A DNA stretch of 64,000 bases from Sphagnum compactum (lineage: Eukaryota > Bryophyta > Sphagnopsida > Sphagnales): NCBI GenBank assembly GCA_965153455.1, contig OZ234502.1, forward strand, positions 6,231,495 through 6,295,494, read 5' to 3'. Below the pieces are notes generated by a model. That model made no database searches and had not been told where the DNA came from. It saw only the letters and a list, made by a program, of their open reading frames with translations. The position numbers were made by a program, and so were the translations under genes. This document shows positions 21,932 to 34,324 of this stretch, piece by piece. The stretch's first letter is position 1. Every line of letters begins with the position of its first letter.

Positions 21932-24900
21932 CTAGCATCTTCTTCGTGGCCTTGCCACCTTTGAAGATGAAGGCCCTTCACCATTACTACCTTTCTTCTT
22001 GCAAGAACTAAAATCATCGTCATCATCATCATCATAATCATGTTTGCTTTTTCCTTTTCCACTCTTACCACCATCTGCCTCATAAATACGTAGTTTGATC
22101 TGCTTCTTTTGCTCACTTTCTGTGCTGTTGGCTTCAACATCTGATTCTTCTTTTGGCTTCCATATAAACAAAGACCTGCAAGCATCCAAATGTTCAACAA
22201 TTTAAAAACAATTATAATAAAAGACCTAAAACTCTAAGGTGTCAATAGATGCAGAATGTATGCACATTTCCAGACCAAGGTACATATGAAACCTTATCCA
22301 TCAAGCTACATCTTCACTTTGACAAAACTTAGTGCATAGTTTTAAATCGCAGAGCAGCAAGCCTTTGATTTCTCACAAACTAGAGACCAGGAGCAACAAC
22401 TCCACAGTTGTATGCATAATATCCAATGTTATTAGTTAAACAGTTCCCATTCATTGATGCCAAAATGATATCCCTATCCACTTGCAGCTGCAATATCTCC
22501 TACATTTTAGGATTTCAGCCACAAAGCACAATTCTTGTCCCAAAGATGTTGTCAATTGTAAGCCTGTTGTCAGAACACCAAGGGGCAGCTCCAGTGTCTC
22601 CAACAGAACCCTCAATGTACTGACTCATAAAATGCTAATACAACTTACCATTAAAGTGGGATAAGACTAAAATTTACCTGGAGCTCCCAGTAGCCATGAC
22701 ATTAATCCGAGGGTGCAATTTGTTGACAGGACAAATGGTCGTTATGCTGTGGTCAAAGACCTGCTCAACAAGTTGACCTGTGCTAATATCAATAAAATCA
22801 ATAGGATGTAATGCTACTCCTTGGAAGTCATCACTGATGTAACGTCCTATGACAGTCAAACATTCAGATGGATCCTGCAAGGACAAGAAGAACAATATTC
22901 TGGTTAGGATGCTAGATGCAGGATATGCACATTTTATGTCACCTTCAGAAGAATGGCATGACAGCCAAACAAAACAATGTTCAACAAGAAAGAGAATATA
23001 TCCCTGTGTCAGCTCCAGCAAAACCAAAACTAACATGACAACAATGAGTCATAACCTTTGGGTGTTGCTCACAATGTCTAATTACCTTCACCATGCATAG
23101 CAGTGGCTAGCTGCCATGACTCTCAAATGACTTAATCAGCTCCCAACAGTGGTTGCAGATAATTATATGATAATCTTCCCGAAATATTGGGTAAACAACT
23201 ATACAAAAACCTGCATCCTGAGTTTCTGTCATGAAGCAACAGGAAGACTCAAGTCATAATGTTGGCTACAACTCAACAGATGTAGCTAATCAACAAAGAC
23301 AATAGTGTCCTCATTCAAGCTGCAACAAGCTTGCAAAGGTAAGCTTCATTTACCATTGTGACAGTTCCAGCACAACCAAAACTAACACAGAAAGCTTAGG
23401 AGTGTCAACAAACTCACAGCAATCATACCTTTGGATCCCATTCAGCCTTAAAGCTAGTAAGATAACGATTGAAGTCATGACTATGAACAATTTCACGACT
23501 GCATGTGGTGAGATCAGCACAGATATTGTCCCAGACTCGTATTCTGTTGTCTTGGCAGGTGGTCAATATCTTCGTCCCAGTAACAGGGGAGAAATAAGCT
23601 GAAGTAACCACTCTTGAGTGCGGGAGCTCTGCAAGGCAACTATCAGAATCTAGCATCCTCATATCCCATATCCTGGCCTGCATTCCACAATGAAAAGAAC
23701 CAATGAAATGTTATGGAAAAACTTGGCTGGGAAATTACCAACAGTTGCTTCAGATTCTGTGGAAAGACATCTGCTTCTGAAAGATGCTTGCTTACTTTGC
23801 AGGAACAAACAGATCTTCAATTCCCATCAAGATTGGCTGCTCTAACTGTACACTGCTGCTCTTGCAACAGACATCACATTCTCTCACATGCAATTCACCT
23901 ATTGGATTAAAACATGGAGACCATCACGGCAGCTGTTCAGAGCACATAAAACAATTTAGATTTTCAGCACAAGGTGAAGAGAACAGAGCACATATCCATG
24001 GCCCAATGTCATATGTCTGGAAGCTCAGTCACATCAAGTCTAATGATACTTAGCATGCGATGGTTGCATATGTGACAGACTAAGGGAGTAGGGAATCATG
24101 TACCGTGTGATCATTTCCACAGGTGAGGAAGAGATCAGGTTCAATAGGATGGCAGTGCAATCCCACCACCTTGGTGCCCTTCTTGTGCACACCTATTGGC
24201 TTCCCGACCTTCAGGTTTGACCGCATGTCTAGCCTGCACAGCAGGAAGGTGCCTTAGGTACCTCCCACCCCCTGTACTTAACCTATGAATTCACCACATT
24301 TTAGCACAAAACAGGCACTGCAACCATTCTGATATCTGGAAGTTACAATTCAACCATTGGAAGATAGAATAGAATACTGTGATTGCTGACTGCAGAATCC
24401 AAAATGCACAGGGAGCTGGCAATTACTGGTAGAGAAAGCCAAAGTTGTCAGCAGCAAGGGCCAAGTTGCGGATTCCATTGAGATCCATTGCATACATCAT
24501 CCTCCATGTTGAAGGACCCTGCCAAGCAAACCAATAGTGTGAGGGGAAAATTATCTCAGCGGATGAAGATCAGGACCACACTATGACCTCCCAACAAAGA
24601 AATTCTGCAAACTACTTAATGATGGCAGGCAAAAAACTAAGCTTTGACATCCAGCAAGCTTTACACAAACGAATTTGTGCATCCCAAAACCAGCCAGAAT
24701 TATGAGAAGTAGATGAGGTATGAAGTTGAATGAAGGACTTACAGCCCAGCCATCAGGATTCAGGTCAAAAATCTCAACAGGTACTGCAGTCTCTAAGTCT
24801 GTGTAGCACACTTTTCCATCTGATGATGCCGTGTACAGCATGCCATCCTGCCAAGGATGGAACCTGAACACACATAAATAACAAAAATGGTAAGAAGAAT

Positions 24901-26887
24901 CTAACAAATATCTACCACCTCGATGATCCTGCAGTAGCATGTGCACATCAACGTCCACCACAGACTTATGAAGTACAGAAGATATTCCTGGATAATATGC
25001 CTACAATCAAGCCTGCATACTAAACAGCAATTGCTGAATTGCATGCATGGAGCTTATATTTGTAGAAGGACATTGGGCACTAACTTGATACTGTTGACCA
25101 GGCAGGTGTGTATCTGGTCATATACTGTCTTCTCAAACACCTTCTCAAAATCCCAGATTCCAATCTGCCCTTTCTGTCATCACAGTAAAAAACAGCTCAA
25201 AGTCAGATTCTTGACAAAAGCATTGTCACAGCTCTCATCACAAAATTGTGATGATGGCAACATGAAGGCAATACTACTGAGCATCCATCTCCCTTGTATC
25301 CTCTATTCAAAGATTCACACCTTATCGCCCGAGATAAGGAGGTTGTCCTTGGTAGGATGGAACTCCAGGTATGTCACACGTCGACTGTGTAGGCGAATCA
25401 CCGCACTGTCCACTCCATTTGGTATCACTGGAGTCAGCTTTACCTGAGAAGACACTCAAAACTTGTGTTGAGGGATGCAGTATACAATGCTCTGGACAAC
25501 AAACATAATCAGCATGTAAGGCCTTTCTTTTACCATACACAGACATTGCCCAGAGATTCCCTATATTGCACAGTGCTGAAAAGTACCAGTTCCACTGAGC
25601 GTGACTTGGGGGTGCCAACAGATTATCAGTTGGGTCTACTGTTTTGCTTCAAAAAAAAAGAAAAAACAGAACCAGTTCACATCCATGCTTGTTTCAGGTT
25701 TGAATTCAATCAGACATATCCAATTAGCTTGTGTAGATCACATCTCATCTGCCTTCCAAGGATTGCTCTCACCAAGCAATTACATTCATACAGACATGGA
25801 AATGTACACACTGATTATGCAAAATACAGCAACAGAAAACAGTCAGTGTCATGACAAATATAATGCATAGAGCTGCAGAGAGATGAATACATACAGGAGG
25901 CAAATGATGTCGAAGCTGGCGCTCGTGCACAAAATCCACAAGGCCCATTGAATGCTTGCGCAGAGCTGCGACCACACCGTGTTCAGTTGCAATTCGATGA
26001 GGACATGTGAGTGTCGTGTGACCTGCCAGAAACCAGGATCTTGAAGACTTTCTGCCTTTCAAAAGATTCACATGTTTAGGGTTTAGGCAGAGCACAAGGA
26101 GGTTTCGGGTTTTAGGTTTATGGGTTTAAGGTATTACAGGAGAGTGAGGTGCAATGCACAAGAAAAACCCACCAGGTTTTTTGCAAAGATAACAGGGTTT
26201 ATTGGGACAGTCCATGTACACAGACCCCACAAAGCCTGCTTGATGATCCTTGGCCTTGCACACCTGTTCAAACACCATTTTGGCTCTTAGTGCAGAGAAA
26301 GTCCAGAGGACGGAGAGTGCATTTCTCCATCCGCACTCTCAATCAAGAAGGGAATTCCTCAACAGCTTGGAGTTCTGCACGTCATGATGCTTCATGCAGC
26401 ATTTAGCTGCTCTAACTAAGAGCTCCACAGTTTCAGGTACAACTCTGCACCTTCCGACTCATAAGAGTGCCATGAAGTAGATTGCAGTGCTGAAAACGGC
26501 TTCAAATGAATATGGCAGCTGTTTCTGCAACACGTCTTCGGACATCTGGCAAATGCTTCAGTGGGCGCAAAGAGGGAAGGTGACGACAAAGGCTCTAACC
26601 TTACAAACTTTCGCGCCTTTGAGACTGATGGAAATTCGCGCCTTCTTGGTGACACTCGATCTCTGATCTCCTTCTTCGTCATCGTCTCCATCACTTGCTG
26701 CATCGTCCTGTTCTCCACCCTCCCTCAGGTCAGCCTCCTCTTCTTTCACGACGTCCTCCTCCTCCTCCTCCTCATCCTCCTCCACGGCTTCATCTTCTTC
26801 GTCAGAGTAGTCGCTACTGTCATCGTGCACAACCACCGTTCTCTTCCTCAGTAGCATGTTTGCGGTTCCACCTCGCGAGCCTTGCAA
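21932..26887 (-). CDS. DDB2: DDB2, UV-damaged DNA-binding WD40 protein
   Basis: Eleven exons, minus strand: 26887-26600, 26263-26173, 26022-25895, 25443-25321, 25173-25085, 24863-24743, 24518-24427, 24233-24104, 23677-23429, 22874-22678, 22175-21932; all GT-AG and phase-consistent, 583 aa. DDB2 recognises UV photoproducts in chromatin and, bound to DDB1-CUL4, starts global-genome nucleotide excision repair. Seen: a very acidic N-terminus (about 24-75), a CCHC zinc knuckle (Cys120, Cys123, His128, Cys133) as in plant DDB2, then WD40 blades with GIWDF, RIWDMR (about 356-361) and RVWDN. The WDxR signature in RIWDMR is the DDB1-binding DWD box. The C-terminus carries an Asp run and a basic end (KVARPRRRC), plausible for nuclear targeting. 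The second Met (26857) is an alternative start. Length is close to the ~557 aa Arabidopsis protein as I recall it. Confidence 0.93.
26060..26135. promoter_or_regulatory. Telo-box-like motifs in DDB2 intron 2
   Basis: TTTAGGGTTTAGG near 26078-26090 and related TTTAGG/GGGTTTAAGG motifs downstream, inside intron 2 (26023-26172). Telo boxes are known in promoters and introns of plant housekeeping and cell-cycle genes. Any regulatory role here is inference. Confidence 0.35.
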
Positions 26888-29400
26888 AACACGAAATCTC
26901 TTCTGTTTCCCTCCCGGTTTGAGCCAGTAGTCTAGCTATGCAATTCTCATGTGGGAGCAGTAGTTCCACATCCCTTGATTTCCTGCTTTGATGGCATTCT
27001 AAACAGTCGCCACAATCCCTGGAAAGATGCGACGAACTGCCAGTAAAAGGATGGGGACTGGCCAACGCACAAGGCCGCCGCCGTCACGCTCCTCCTCATA
27101 AATACGTGACCACGCCACGAGAGCGAACATTCAGGAGGCTTGTCGGGGACGCTCACAAGGACGACGCACGCGACCTAGATCCATCAACCGACTCCCCAAC
27201 TCCAGCAAAACAAAAACCTCGACTTCGTAGCCGAGGAATTTTGCATGCTTCATCAACCAGTGCATTTTGTTTTGCAACTCTAGCGTGTCATCAAGATTCC
27301 CCCTGCCATCGAGACGTGATGCGGAGCTCCTTCAACGGAAGTAAGAACATTCTGCGTTTCCATCCAAGAATTCTGTTCTGTGGTTTCCTTGAAGAAACCA
27401 TTCTGTTCACATTGAAGAATCATTGTGAACAGGATCTTCAACGGTTGAAGATTCTGCGAGCTTCTTCAATTGAAGTAAGAAGATTCAGGGAACTCCTGTT
27501 AATTCTCAAGGATTTCTCATGTAGATGCAACACTTTCTTTGATCTAATATGAGGTTCACTGGCCCTAGATATCTATGTATCAAACTACACAAAGCAGAGC
27601 CATACCTACGTATGTTTGCACCAACAACAAAACCCTAGTTCGGGACAAAGTGGCTGCTGCCATTGGGCATTCATCGAATGATAAAAGCTTTTAGGGAATT
27701 TCTCTGATGTATATAATTCATGGCAGATGGGATTCCTAGACTGATCATTGCATGTTGCAATTGGTCCTTAATCTTTGGTTCTGCATTATCTTCCCGCACC
27801 TGGCATCCCCTTGAAATTTGCCAGTTCAATTGTTGATCCTCTTATTTCATCAGTTTCTTGGTTGGCAGGTTTTTGCTTTCATGAAGTGGTGCTGCATTGC
27901 AGGGCTTTACCACCATTTGCCCCATGCGGTTGCAACTCCTCATTTGGTGTCATGCAGGTGAGTGAAGTCTGTGATCAGGAGGATCCCACTGCATATCCGG
28001 GGCAAGTAGGTATAGCATTTTTTATTGTGATGCGCACGGTGTTCCAGCATCTACCTGTTGGACAACAGAGGGGTCAATGGGACTTGAGACATGGCCTAGT
28101 TAGCAATACATTCTACATACAGCACTAACATTATTGGAGTTGCAATTTCAGTCTACACACCTGCTGCTGTAAATTATAGGCTGGCATGAAGCCCTTCCAG
28201 GAGAGGTAATATGATGCTTTGCTTACTTGATTCCTTCTGCAGCTGAGATTCCCACCATGTTTTATTCAATCTGGATTTGAAAGGGAATATTGGGTGCCGA
28301 AGTCAAATCTGCAGAATGAGTGATGCAACTCTTTTGACACATTCTGATGCAATTAAGTGTAAAGACTAAGACTGCACACTCTTTGCACATTCCTTGCAAG
28401 TGTTACTAAGATGAGAATCAGCATGTAACTAAGAGTGCAGGGTGTTACAGCTCTAAATGGGTTCAATCTTCTGGCTCAATTCGGATTGGGTTCCCTCCTT
28501 CAGACTGTCATACAGGGACTCTCTCTTCCTAGGCATAGTTTTTGTCTACAATTTCACACTCAACTTTTGAGTTCTTACTTCGCAACACTGTAAAGGAGTG
28601 TAGAAAATTGTTTGTAAATTGCTAGAAAGGCTTACAGAACATAGGAAAAGAAATATAAGCCTGAAGTTCAATTTGCTTTGAGATCATTTGGATGACAAAA
28701 CAAGGTGTATGTTCCCTCTTTTGCAGCATGGTGTTTATGAAGAACCCAGATGGCTAAAAGCAGTCCTGGAAGCAACAGATAACAGTTGCCAATTACTGAC
28801 TGCATATCCTCCATTTGCAGGATTTGGCCTGCATCACAGAAAAATGTGAGATCACAGAAGATCTGTTGCCTATGTAAATGGCAAATATTGACCTTCAGTA
28901 ACTCTCTTGCCATTCCTTCATTGTTTTGTCCCAGGCTGTTGTATGTCACATGGTCAAAGAAGAGAGGGTTCTCTCCTTGTTCCACACATGCGCTGAAGTT
29001 GCTTTGTCCAGATTGGAATGCTGTAATAAATCTCTAGTAAGTGAGCCCTGTGTCTCTACTCAGTCGAATGAGATAATCAATCGGGTAGGAATGCTATTCA
29101 AGCAGATAACAGGATGCCCAAAGGATGCTAATGAGAAGAAATAGAGATCCATATGTGGGTTCATGGACCATGAGAAATTTTTTTAGAAAGATGGTGACAG
29201 AGGGAGCCATTGGCAAGGGGATCACACTGAGGTTGGATGTCAGGCCCCCAGTATGTTCTCCTTGCTGCTCAGACACACTACATTTTCAGTGTGTTCTGAA
29301 AAACCAAGCAACCGCAAGGAGTCTCTGTTCATGCTCTTGCCAACTAGGTGGTGCTGATACCCCCAAAGGGTATTTGATTTTTTGATACCCACGATCATAC
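26888..29400. other. Upstream region of DDB2 and intergenic, no gene supported
   Basis: The first ~250 bp are the probable DDB2 promoter. A 148-codon open frame at 27106-27552 (+) has no recognisable domain and contains the hairpin cluster at 27381-27475. The remainder to 29400 has less AT-rich, transcript-like composition but I could identify no exon set. Confidence 0.4.
27381..27475. repeat. Row of four hairpins sharing a TTGAAG core
   Basis: TGGTTTC/GAAACCA (27381-27400), CTGTTCACA/TGTGAACAG (27403-27432), ATCTTCAAC/GTTGAAGAT (27434-27452) and the palindrome CTTCAATTGAAG (27464-27475). All four sets of arms are perfect and lie within 95 bp. Confidence 0.85.
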
Positions 29401-30289
29401 ATCAGACTCGGGTATTTGATATTTTCGGATGATCATGGTCTCCAGACCCCAAAGGTTTTGAGTTTTGTTCAAATTGTCATACAAACCCGACCAATTAACT
29501 GGCCTCTTTTCAAAATTGAATTAAAACCTAAATAGGGTGATGCCCCATTTACAATAGGTTCAAATTTTTTTTCATAAATAAGTATAATTAGTTTTTAAAA
29601 ATTATATATAGCTCGAGCCTATATTTTAAGCAAGTTATTACATTTGATTAGCTGTATATAATTAATATTACATAATCTCTATTTTCAAATTTTAGAAAAA
29701 AATTATTTTATCATCTATAATGAAAAATGAAACCAGACTGATCTTAAACTGGAATTGGCTCTAAATTTTATTTTTTAAATGATATGTTTTTAAAAATCCA
29801 AAGAACCGATCTCAAGACTGGACTGAAAGTTTCATTAAAACCACCAAGAAAAGAAAAAAAAAAAAAAAAAGAGTGAAAACTGGGACTGAATGTTACTTTT
29901 GAAAAGAAGAACCAGACAAACACTGGTTTAGACTCTGCACAAGTTTCCAATTTCACAAGCTTCCAATGTCAGAAGAAAGTGGCCGAATGGATAAATGGAA
30001 GAAATGGCGGCCACTGAGCTCCTGGCTACTGGCAAAACCCAGCACAAATTTTTGAGCTAACAAAATCTCGAGTGTATAAGTCGAACAGAGGAAGGAACTG
30101 TTTAGCTCTGTGTTAGCTACTTGCTGAGCATTTCAAGCTACAGATCAACAGGTTACTTGTTGAACCCGCGAAAACGAGCCTGCTCAAGTATTCCAAATCC
30201 AGCAGGTTCTTGTAACATAAATTGATACAACACTATGTTTTGGAGAAGGGCTCTGCTGATCTTTTGGCCATTCTATGTTTTTTGGGTTG
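29401..30289. other. Intergenic, no gene recognised
   Basis: AT-rich stretch with a poly-A at about 29851-29870. No element class recognised. Confidence 0.45.
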
Positions 30290-30692
30290 CCTGGGAACTC
30301 AGGCTCCTCCTGCCCTCAATTGGATGAAGAAAAGTCAAAACATACATACTGCGGTTTGGCTCAGCAAAATGGTTTTGGCCCAGCATTTTTTCCACAGGAT
30401 GCATCCTGGGGCTGGTAAAAGGAATGGCAGAGCCTAACAACACCAGCTGTTGGGATGGACTGGATTTTAGTTTGATTGGTTCGAGGTACTCTCTGCGTAA
30501 CACCTTTTGTTGATTGGCTAGGTAGTTTGATTGGTCCAGGTGGGTTGCTATTAGTTGTCTCCCACATGTTTGTAGCCACAGTTTTAGTTTTTATGGGTGG
30601 GGTTGGAAGAAAAATGGTAAATAACAAAATCTTGGATGCCAGAAAATATTTTTTTTTGGGGGGTCACACACTGAGCACCACTAAGAGAGGTA
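30290..30692 (+). mobile_element. Harbinger-type MITE, degenerate copy
   Basis: Shares GGATGAAGAAAAGTCAAA, GGTTTTGG-CCAGCA, GTTTGATTGGTCCA, GTGGGTTGCTATTAG and GTGGGGTTGGAA with the copies at 31597 and 32044, in the same order. The right end GAGCACCACTAAGAGAGG is a decayed form of the family terminus. The left end is uncertain. Confidence 0.6.
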
Positions 30693-30708
30693 AGGCACTT
30701 GTGGCTAC

Positions 30709-30732
30709 TAGGTAGGTAGGTAGGTAGGTAGG
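30709..30732. repeat. (TAGG)6 microsatellite
   Basis: Six TAGG units directly after the MITE copy. Similar TAGG/CCTA clusters occur near 40355-40440, 41645-41670, 42010-42110, 54605-54665 and 57480-57570. Confidence 0.9.
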
Positions 30733-31239
30733 TGCATGTGGATGGTCAGTAAGTAATCAGCCAGGGTAGTTAGCAATGGGACATGAATACAATAAAAAAA
30801 TATGTGTTTCCTGGTCCACACACTAGCCATCTTCCATGCTCTCTCTGCTGGTGGGTGCTTGTTCAATCTGCCAGAAACTGGTATCAACCACTAGCCTATC
30901 CAAAGCTGAACAGAAAGTGATCAAGAAAGACACAACTGCAGGTGTATGTATATCTCAGTCACAAGAATGTCTAACAGAGAACAGGATCAGAGTCTCTATA
31001 AGTCTTTTTACATCCGGCCATACCACCCTTCCTTTTTGGACCTCTACCAGTGTTTTATCACATCTAACATAGAGTGTTCATTGTCTGCCCAGCCCTTATA
31101 CCTCTCAATTGCAATGCAAAATTGGAGGGTACAACATGAGAGACTGTTTGAATGGTACCACCACCTGGGCCAATTATTATGGCCAGCCAATCAGAAGCAG
31201 TCAAATTTTTTTTACACTCAGCCTTGTAAATCCTTGTCT

Positions 31240-31515
31240 ATTTTATGTCGGTAAAATTTCAACAAAAAGGGAAATTAAAAGTACCAAAAATGGAGTGATT
31301 CTGGAGGGTTGCAAATGCGAAACAGAGAAGGAAAAAAATAGTAAAAATGGCCACATTTCTACATTTGATTTTCAATGTGTATCCATATACAGAAGGTTGA
31401 TTAAAGATTTGAACTTCATATCTGGTTTATATAACCAGATTTGGCTAAATTGTGGATTAGGATTATCTGCCATTCTTCCTACACCTTCCTATGGATGATG
31501 TCACTTAAGCTACGT
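31240..31515 (+). repeat. Degenerate copy of the dispersed hAT-like MITE family
   Basis: AAAATTTCAACAAAAAGG, ATAACCAGATTTGGCTAAATT and TATCTGCCATTC...TATGGATGATGTCAC follow the family order, at low similarity. Confidence 0.3.
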
Positions 31516-31596
31516 AAAAACAAAATCCTAAAGAAAACACTCGTGGATATGCTCTGGATCTATTCAAACATACAAGTCCAAAGTCCAAACCCATTA

Positions 31597-31957
31597 GAGC
31601 ATCTCCACCAACGCTCAGTATGTGACCCTGCACTGGAAATATTGGATGAGAGTCATCAGTACAATCCAGTGAATCCACTGGACGGCTGCTTGGGCCCTGG
31701 AAAAGGTCACAGGTTTCCCGCGCCATGAAGGAGCCCTTGAAGGGTCTACTAAAAACAGTCAAATCCTATTTATTGACTGCTCCCTGTTTCTCATGGCTAG
31801 ATAGTTTGATTGGTCCAAGTGGGTTGCTATTAGTAGTCTCCCTTGTACTTGCAGTCCCAGTTTCACCTTAATCGTTGGGGTTGGAAAAAATTTAGTAACT
31901 AAAACTTGGATGTGAGAAATATTTTTGCAGGGTTACTGAACCTTGGTGGAGATGCTC
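31597..31957 (+). mobile_element. Harbinger-type MITE with TTA target duplication
   Basis: 361 bp. The terminal inverted repeats start GAGCATCTCCACCAA on both sides and match at about 21 of 23 positions. Flanked by TTA at 31594-31596 and 31958-31960. A 3-bp TTA duplication with a GAGCATCTCC-type terminus is characteristic of PIF/Harbinger MITEs. No coding capacity. A Harbinger transposase relic lies at 17579-18560. Confidence 0.88.
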
Positions 31958-32043
31958 TTAGATCACCTTATTTGAAGACTGTATTAATCCACAGTACTGC
32001 ATACAAGCCATTTAATTGTTATGCTTGAGGACATTTGATCTAA

Positions 32044-32393
32044 GAGCAGCTCCACTAGCGCAGAATATGTGGCCCTGCAAATGAAACGTGGATGAAGAAA
32101 AGTCAAATCATGCCAGTTCGGCTCAACAAAATGGTTTTGGCTCAGCACTTTTGCATAGTTTTCTGAGGCTGGTAAATGCCATAGCAAAGCATGACACCTG
32201 ATTGCTCCTCCCTGGTTCTGATTGGTCGACCAAAATGATTGGTCCAAGGGGTTTGCTATCAGTAGTCTGCAACCTATTTGCAGTCCCAACTTTAGTTTTA
32301 TGGGTGGAGTTGGAAAGAAATAAATAAATAACTAGACTTGTGAGAAATATATTTGCAGGCTCACCTACTAATTAAGCACCGCTGGAGATGCTC
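32044..32393 (+). mobile_element. Harbinger-type MITE, second copy
   Basis: 350 bp. Left end GAGCAGCTCCACTAGCG, inverted right end GAGCATCTCCAGCGG; preceded by TAA, followed by ATA (target duplication eroded). The interior matches the copies at 30290 and 31597, including TTTGATTGGTCCAAG-like and GTTGCTAT-AGTAGTCT segments. Confidence 0.78.
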
Positions 32394-33085
32394 ATAGTAA
32401 TACTTTTGACACTAGACATTTGACATGTTTCTGATGACATGGAAGAAATTGTGAGAATACTTGTAAGTCTGAATACTTGAAGTCACTTTAGCGGACAATG
32501 AGGAGACTGCTGAGACCATGCTCATTCAACCCAACTTCTAGGTCTGCCAGTCCTCTTTCATACCCAATATACAGTAACATTGTAATCTAAATGAACTGTG
32601 CGAGTTTGGAGCAACCGTATATCTATGGTACGAAATTGTCAACAGATGTTCTGCAGCTAGATCAACACATTTTCATCAAAGCTTTGCTAGATCCATGTAT
32701 CTCTCCAAGCTGTCCTCGCAGTTTGGAACAAAGACTTTTGATTTATTATTTTCCCAATGGACAAACTACACCAGGTGTGGGAGTTGAAAGTCACAAACAA
32801 ACAGAATGGGAATGTGTGTGTTTGTTTGCGTGTGAGTCTTTTGAGATTGAACTAACTTAGCTAGGACCCACTTTCAAATCCATTAGCTACTTTTGGCTTT
32901 TGCAAGAAAGAAAGGTTCAGTGGGGGGTGTTCCTCGAAATCAGGGTCCTGTTGTCACACACATAGAGATAGTGGAACCTTCCACTCCTGCATTGGCTGAC
33001 ATTGCTTTGTCTGCTTCTTGGGGGGGGTGTTAGACCATGGATCCCAAGGTGAGAGAAATTGTGTGAAAGTTTAGTTTCTCTCACT
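32394..33085. other. Intergenic, no gene recognised
   Basis: No domain or element recognised; includes a G-run near 33021-33027. Confidence 0.4.
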
Positions 33086-33089
33086 GAAA

Positions 33090-33174
33090 ATTGCATCCAA
33101 TTTGGTGAATGGTGTGTGTGAATATCCAATTCACCAAACTTTCACCAAATTCACCCAATTTTGAATTTGGTGAA
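33090..33174. repeat. Palindrome cluster built on TTCACCAAAT/ATTTGGTGAA
   Basis: Perfect 12-bp arms TTCACCAAATTC (33141-33152) and GAATTTGGTGAA (33163-33174) with a 10-nt loop. A further ATTTGGTGAAT at about 33100 and ATTCACCAAA at about 33129 form a second nested inverted pair. Confidence 0.8.
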
Positions 33175-34316
33175 GTCAAAATTGACCCTATTTTCAAACA
33201 CTTCGAATTGTGAGAGCAAGCCAAGAGGAATTAGGTGAGAACACATTACAGTAGTGGGAGGGTTTTTCATTGCAATTGGGAAAAATCATTCCAGCTTGTG
33301 AAACGGGTTAAACAGAATATGTGCATAGTGCAGTTGTCGGCGTGTGAACATATATGCAAGTGGTATATACATGCACCAAACAAGAGATTTGCAGATGTCC
33401 GTTTTGTGCTTTCTTTCCAAAAGAGAGAACCAAACAAGTTGCAGCTTTGGAACAAGAAGGAAATTCACATTGAATCCTCAAGGGTCTCAAATCACACTCT
33501 GGAATGGATGAATTGAAAACATTTTGGGTTTCCTTCAACATGTAAAAAACTGATCCAAAAGTGGTCGGTGGTTGTGACCTTATTATATAAGCTAGCACAA
33601 TCCTCATTCCCCAAAAACAAAATTAAGGTTGACTAAATCTCACTCATCCAACAGCAATGTCAGGGGGGGAAAGGGGGGGGGGACAAGCAAGTTGATACGA
33701 TATTGTGTGACCAAGCAAACTGATTTCTCTGGACAATGGAACAAAGCTTGAATAATCAGCTAACCCTCTAACACCAATCTCCAAAAAAGCCATGCACTAT
33801 CTCACCAACCATGAACCAAACAAGTTGTATTATATCCCATTCTTCTTTAACTACCAAAGATAAGCCAAAACAGGCCAAATCTGAGCAGTTTTTCAAAAAA
33901 AAATCAGTCCTGAGTTTTAGATACAAAACTTCTACTAGTCCGAACTCAAATCCATCAAGTTAAGCAAATTGGTACTTACATGACTAGCTAGGGTGATTAA
34001 ATCTCCGACAAGAATTTAATTATGAGAAACCTTTCTATATTGTCACTATGAACACTATGAACTATGAAGAACACAACAGGTCTGAACTCTGAACTTTGAA
34101 CACTCATATGAACCAAATTGCTTTTGTCTGTTTGTATATTGTTGTGAACTTTTCTAATGAATCGGACTTTCATTGGCAAAAATTTTAACTAGTAAATCCA
34201 AGAATGTAAAAAAAATATTAATGGAACAAAATGAATGTTATAATGAAATTTACAAAATTTTAGTTTTTGGAAAGACAAAATTTAATTACATGTAATACCA
34301 GACAAATCCTGGTTCT
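33175..34316. other. Intergenic, no gene recognised
   Basis: Nothing recognised apart from a G-run at 33664-33680. Confidence 0.4.
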
Positions 34317-34324
34317 ATCTAACC

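Noticed and set aside
26605-26605. Donor GTAAGG for DDB2 exon 1
   Set aside because: A better splice consensus than GTTAGA at 26599, but it puts exon 2 out of frame, while GTTAGA keeps the zinc-knuckle frame.
27106-27552. 148-codon plus-strand open frame upstream of DDB2
   Set aside because: No recognisable domain, and it runs through the hairpin cluster. Kept as a region description only.
28668-29140. Possible gene between DDB2 and the MITE cluster
   Set aside because: Composition is transcript-like, but no exon set, domain or consistent frame could be found.
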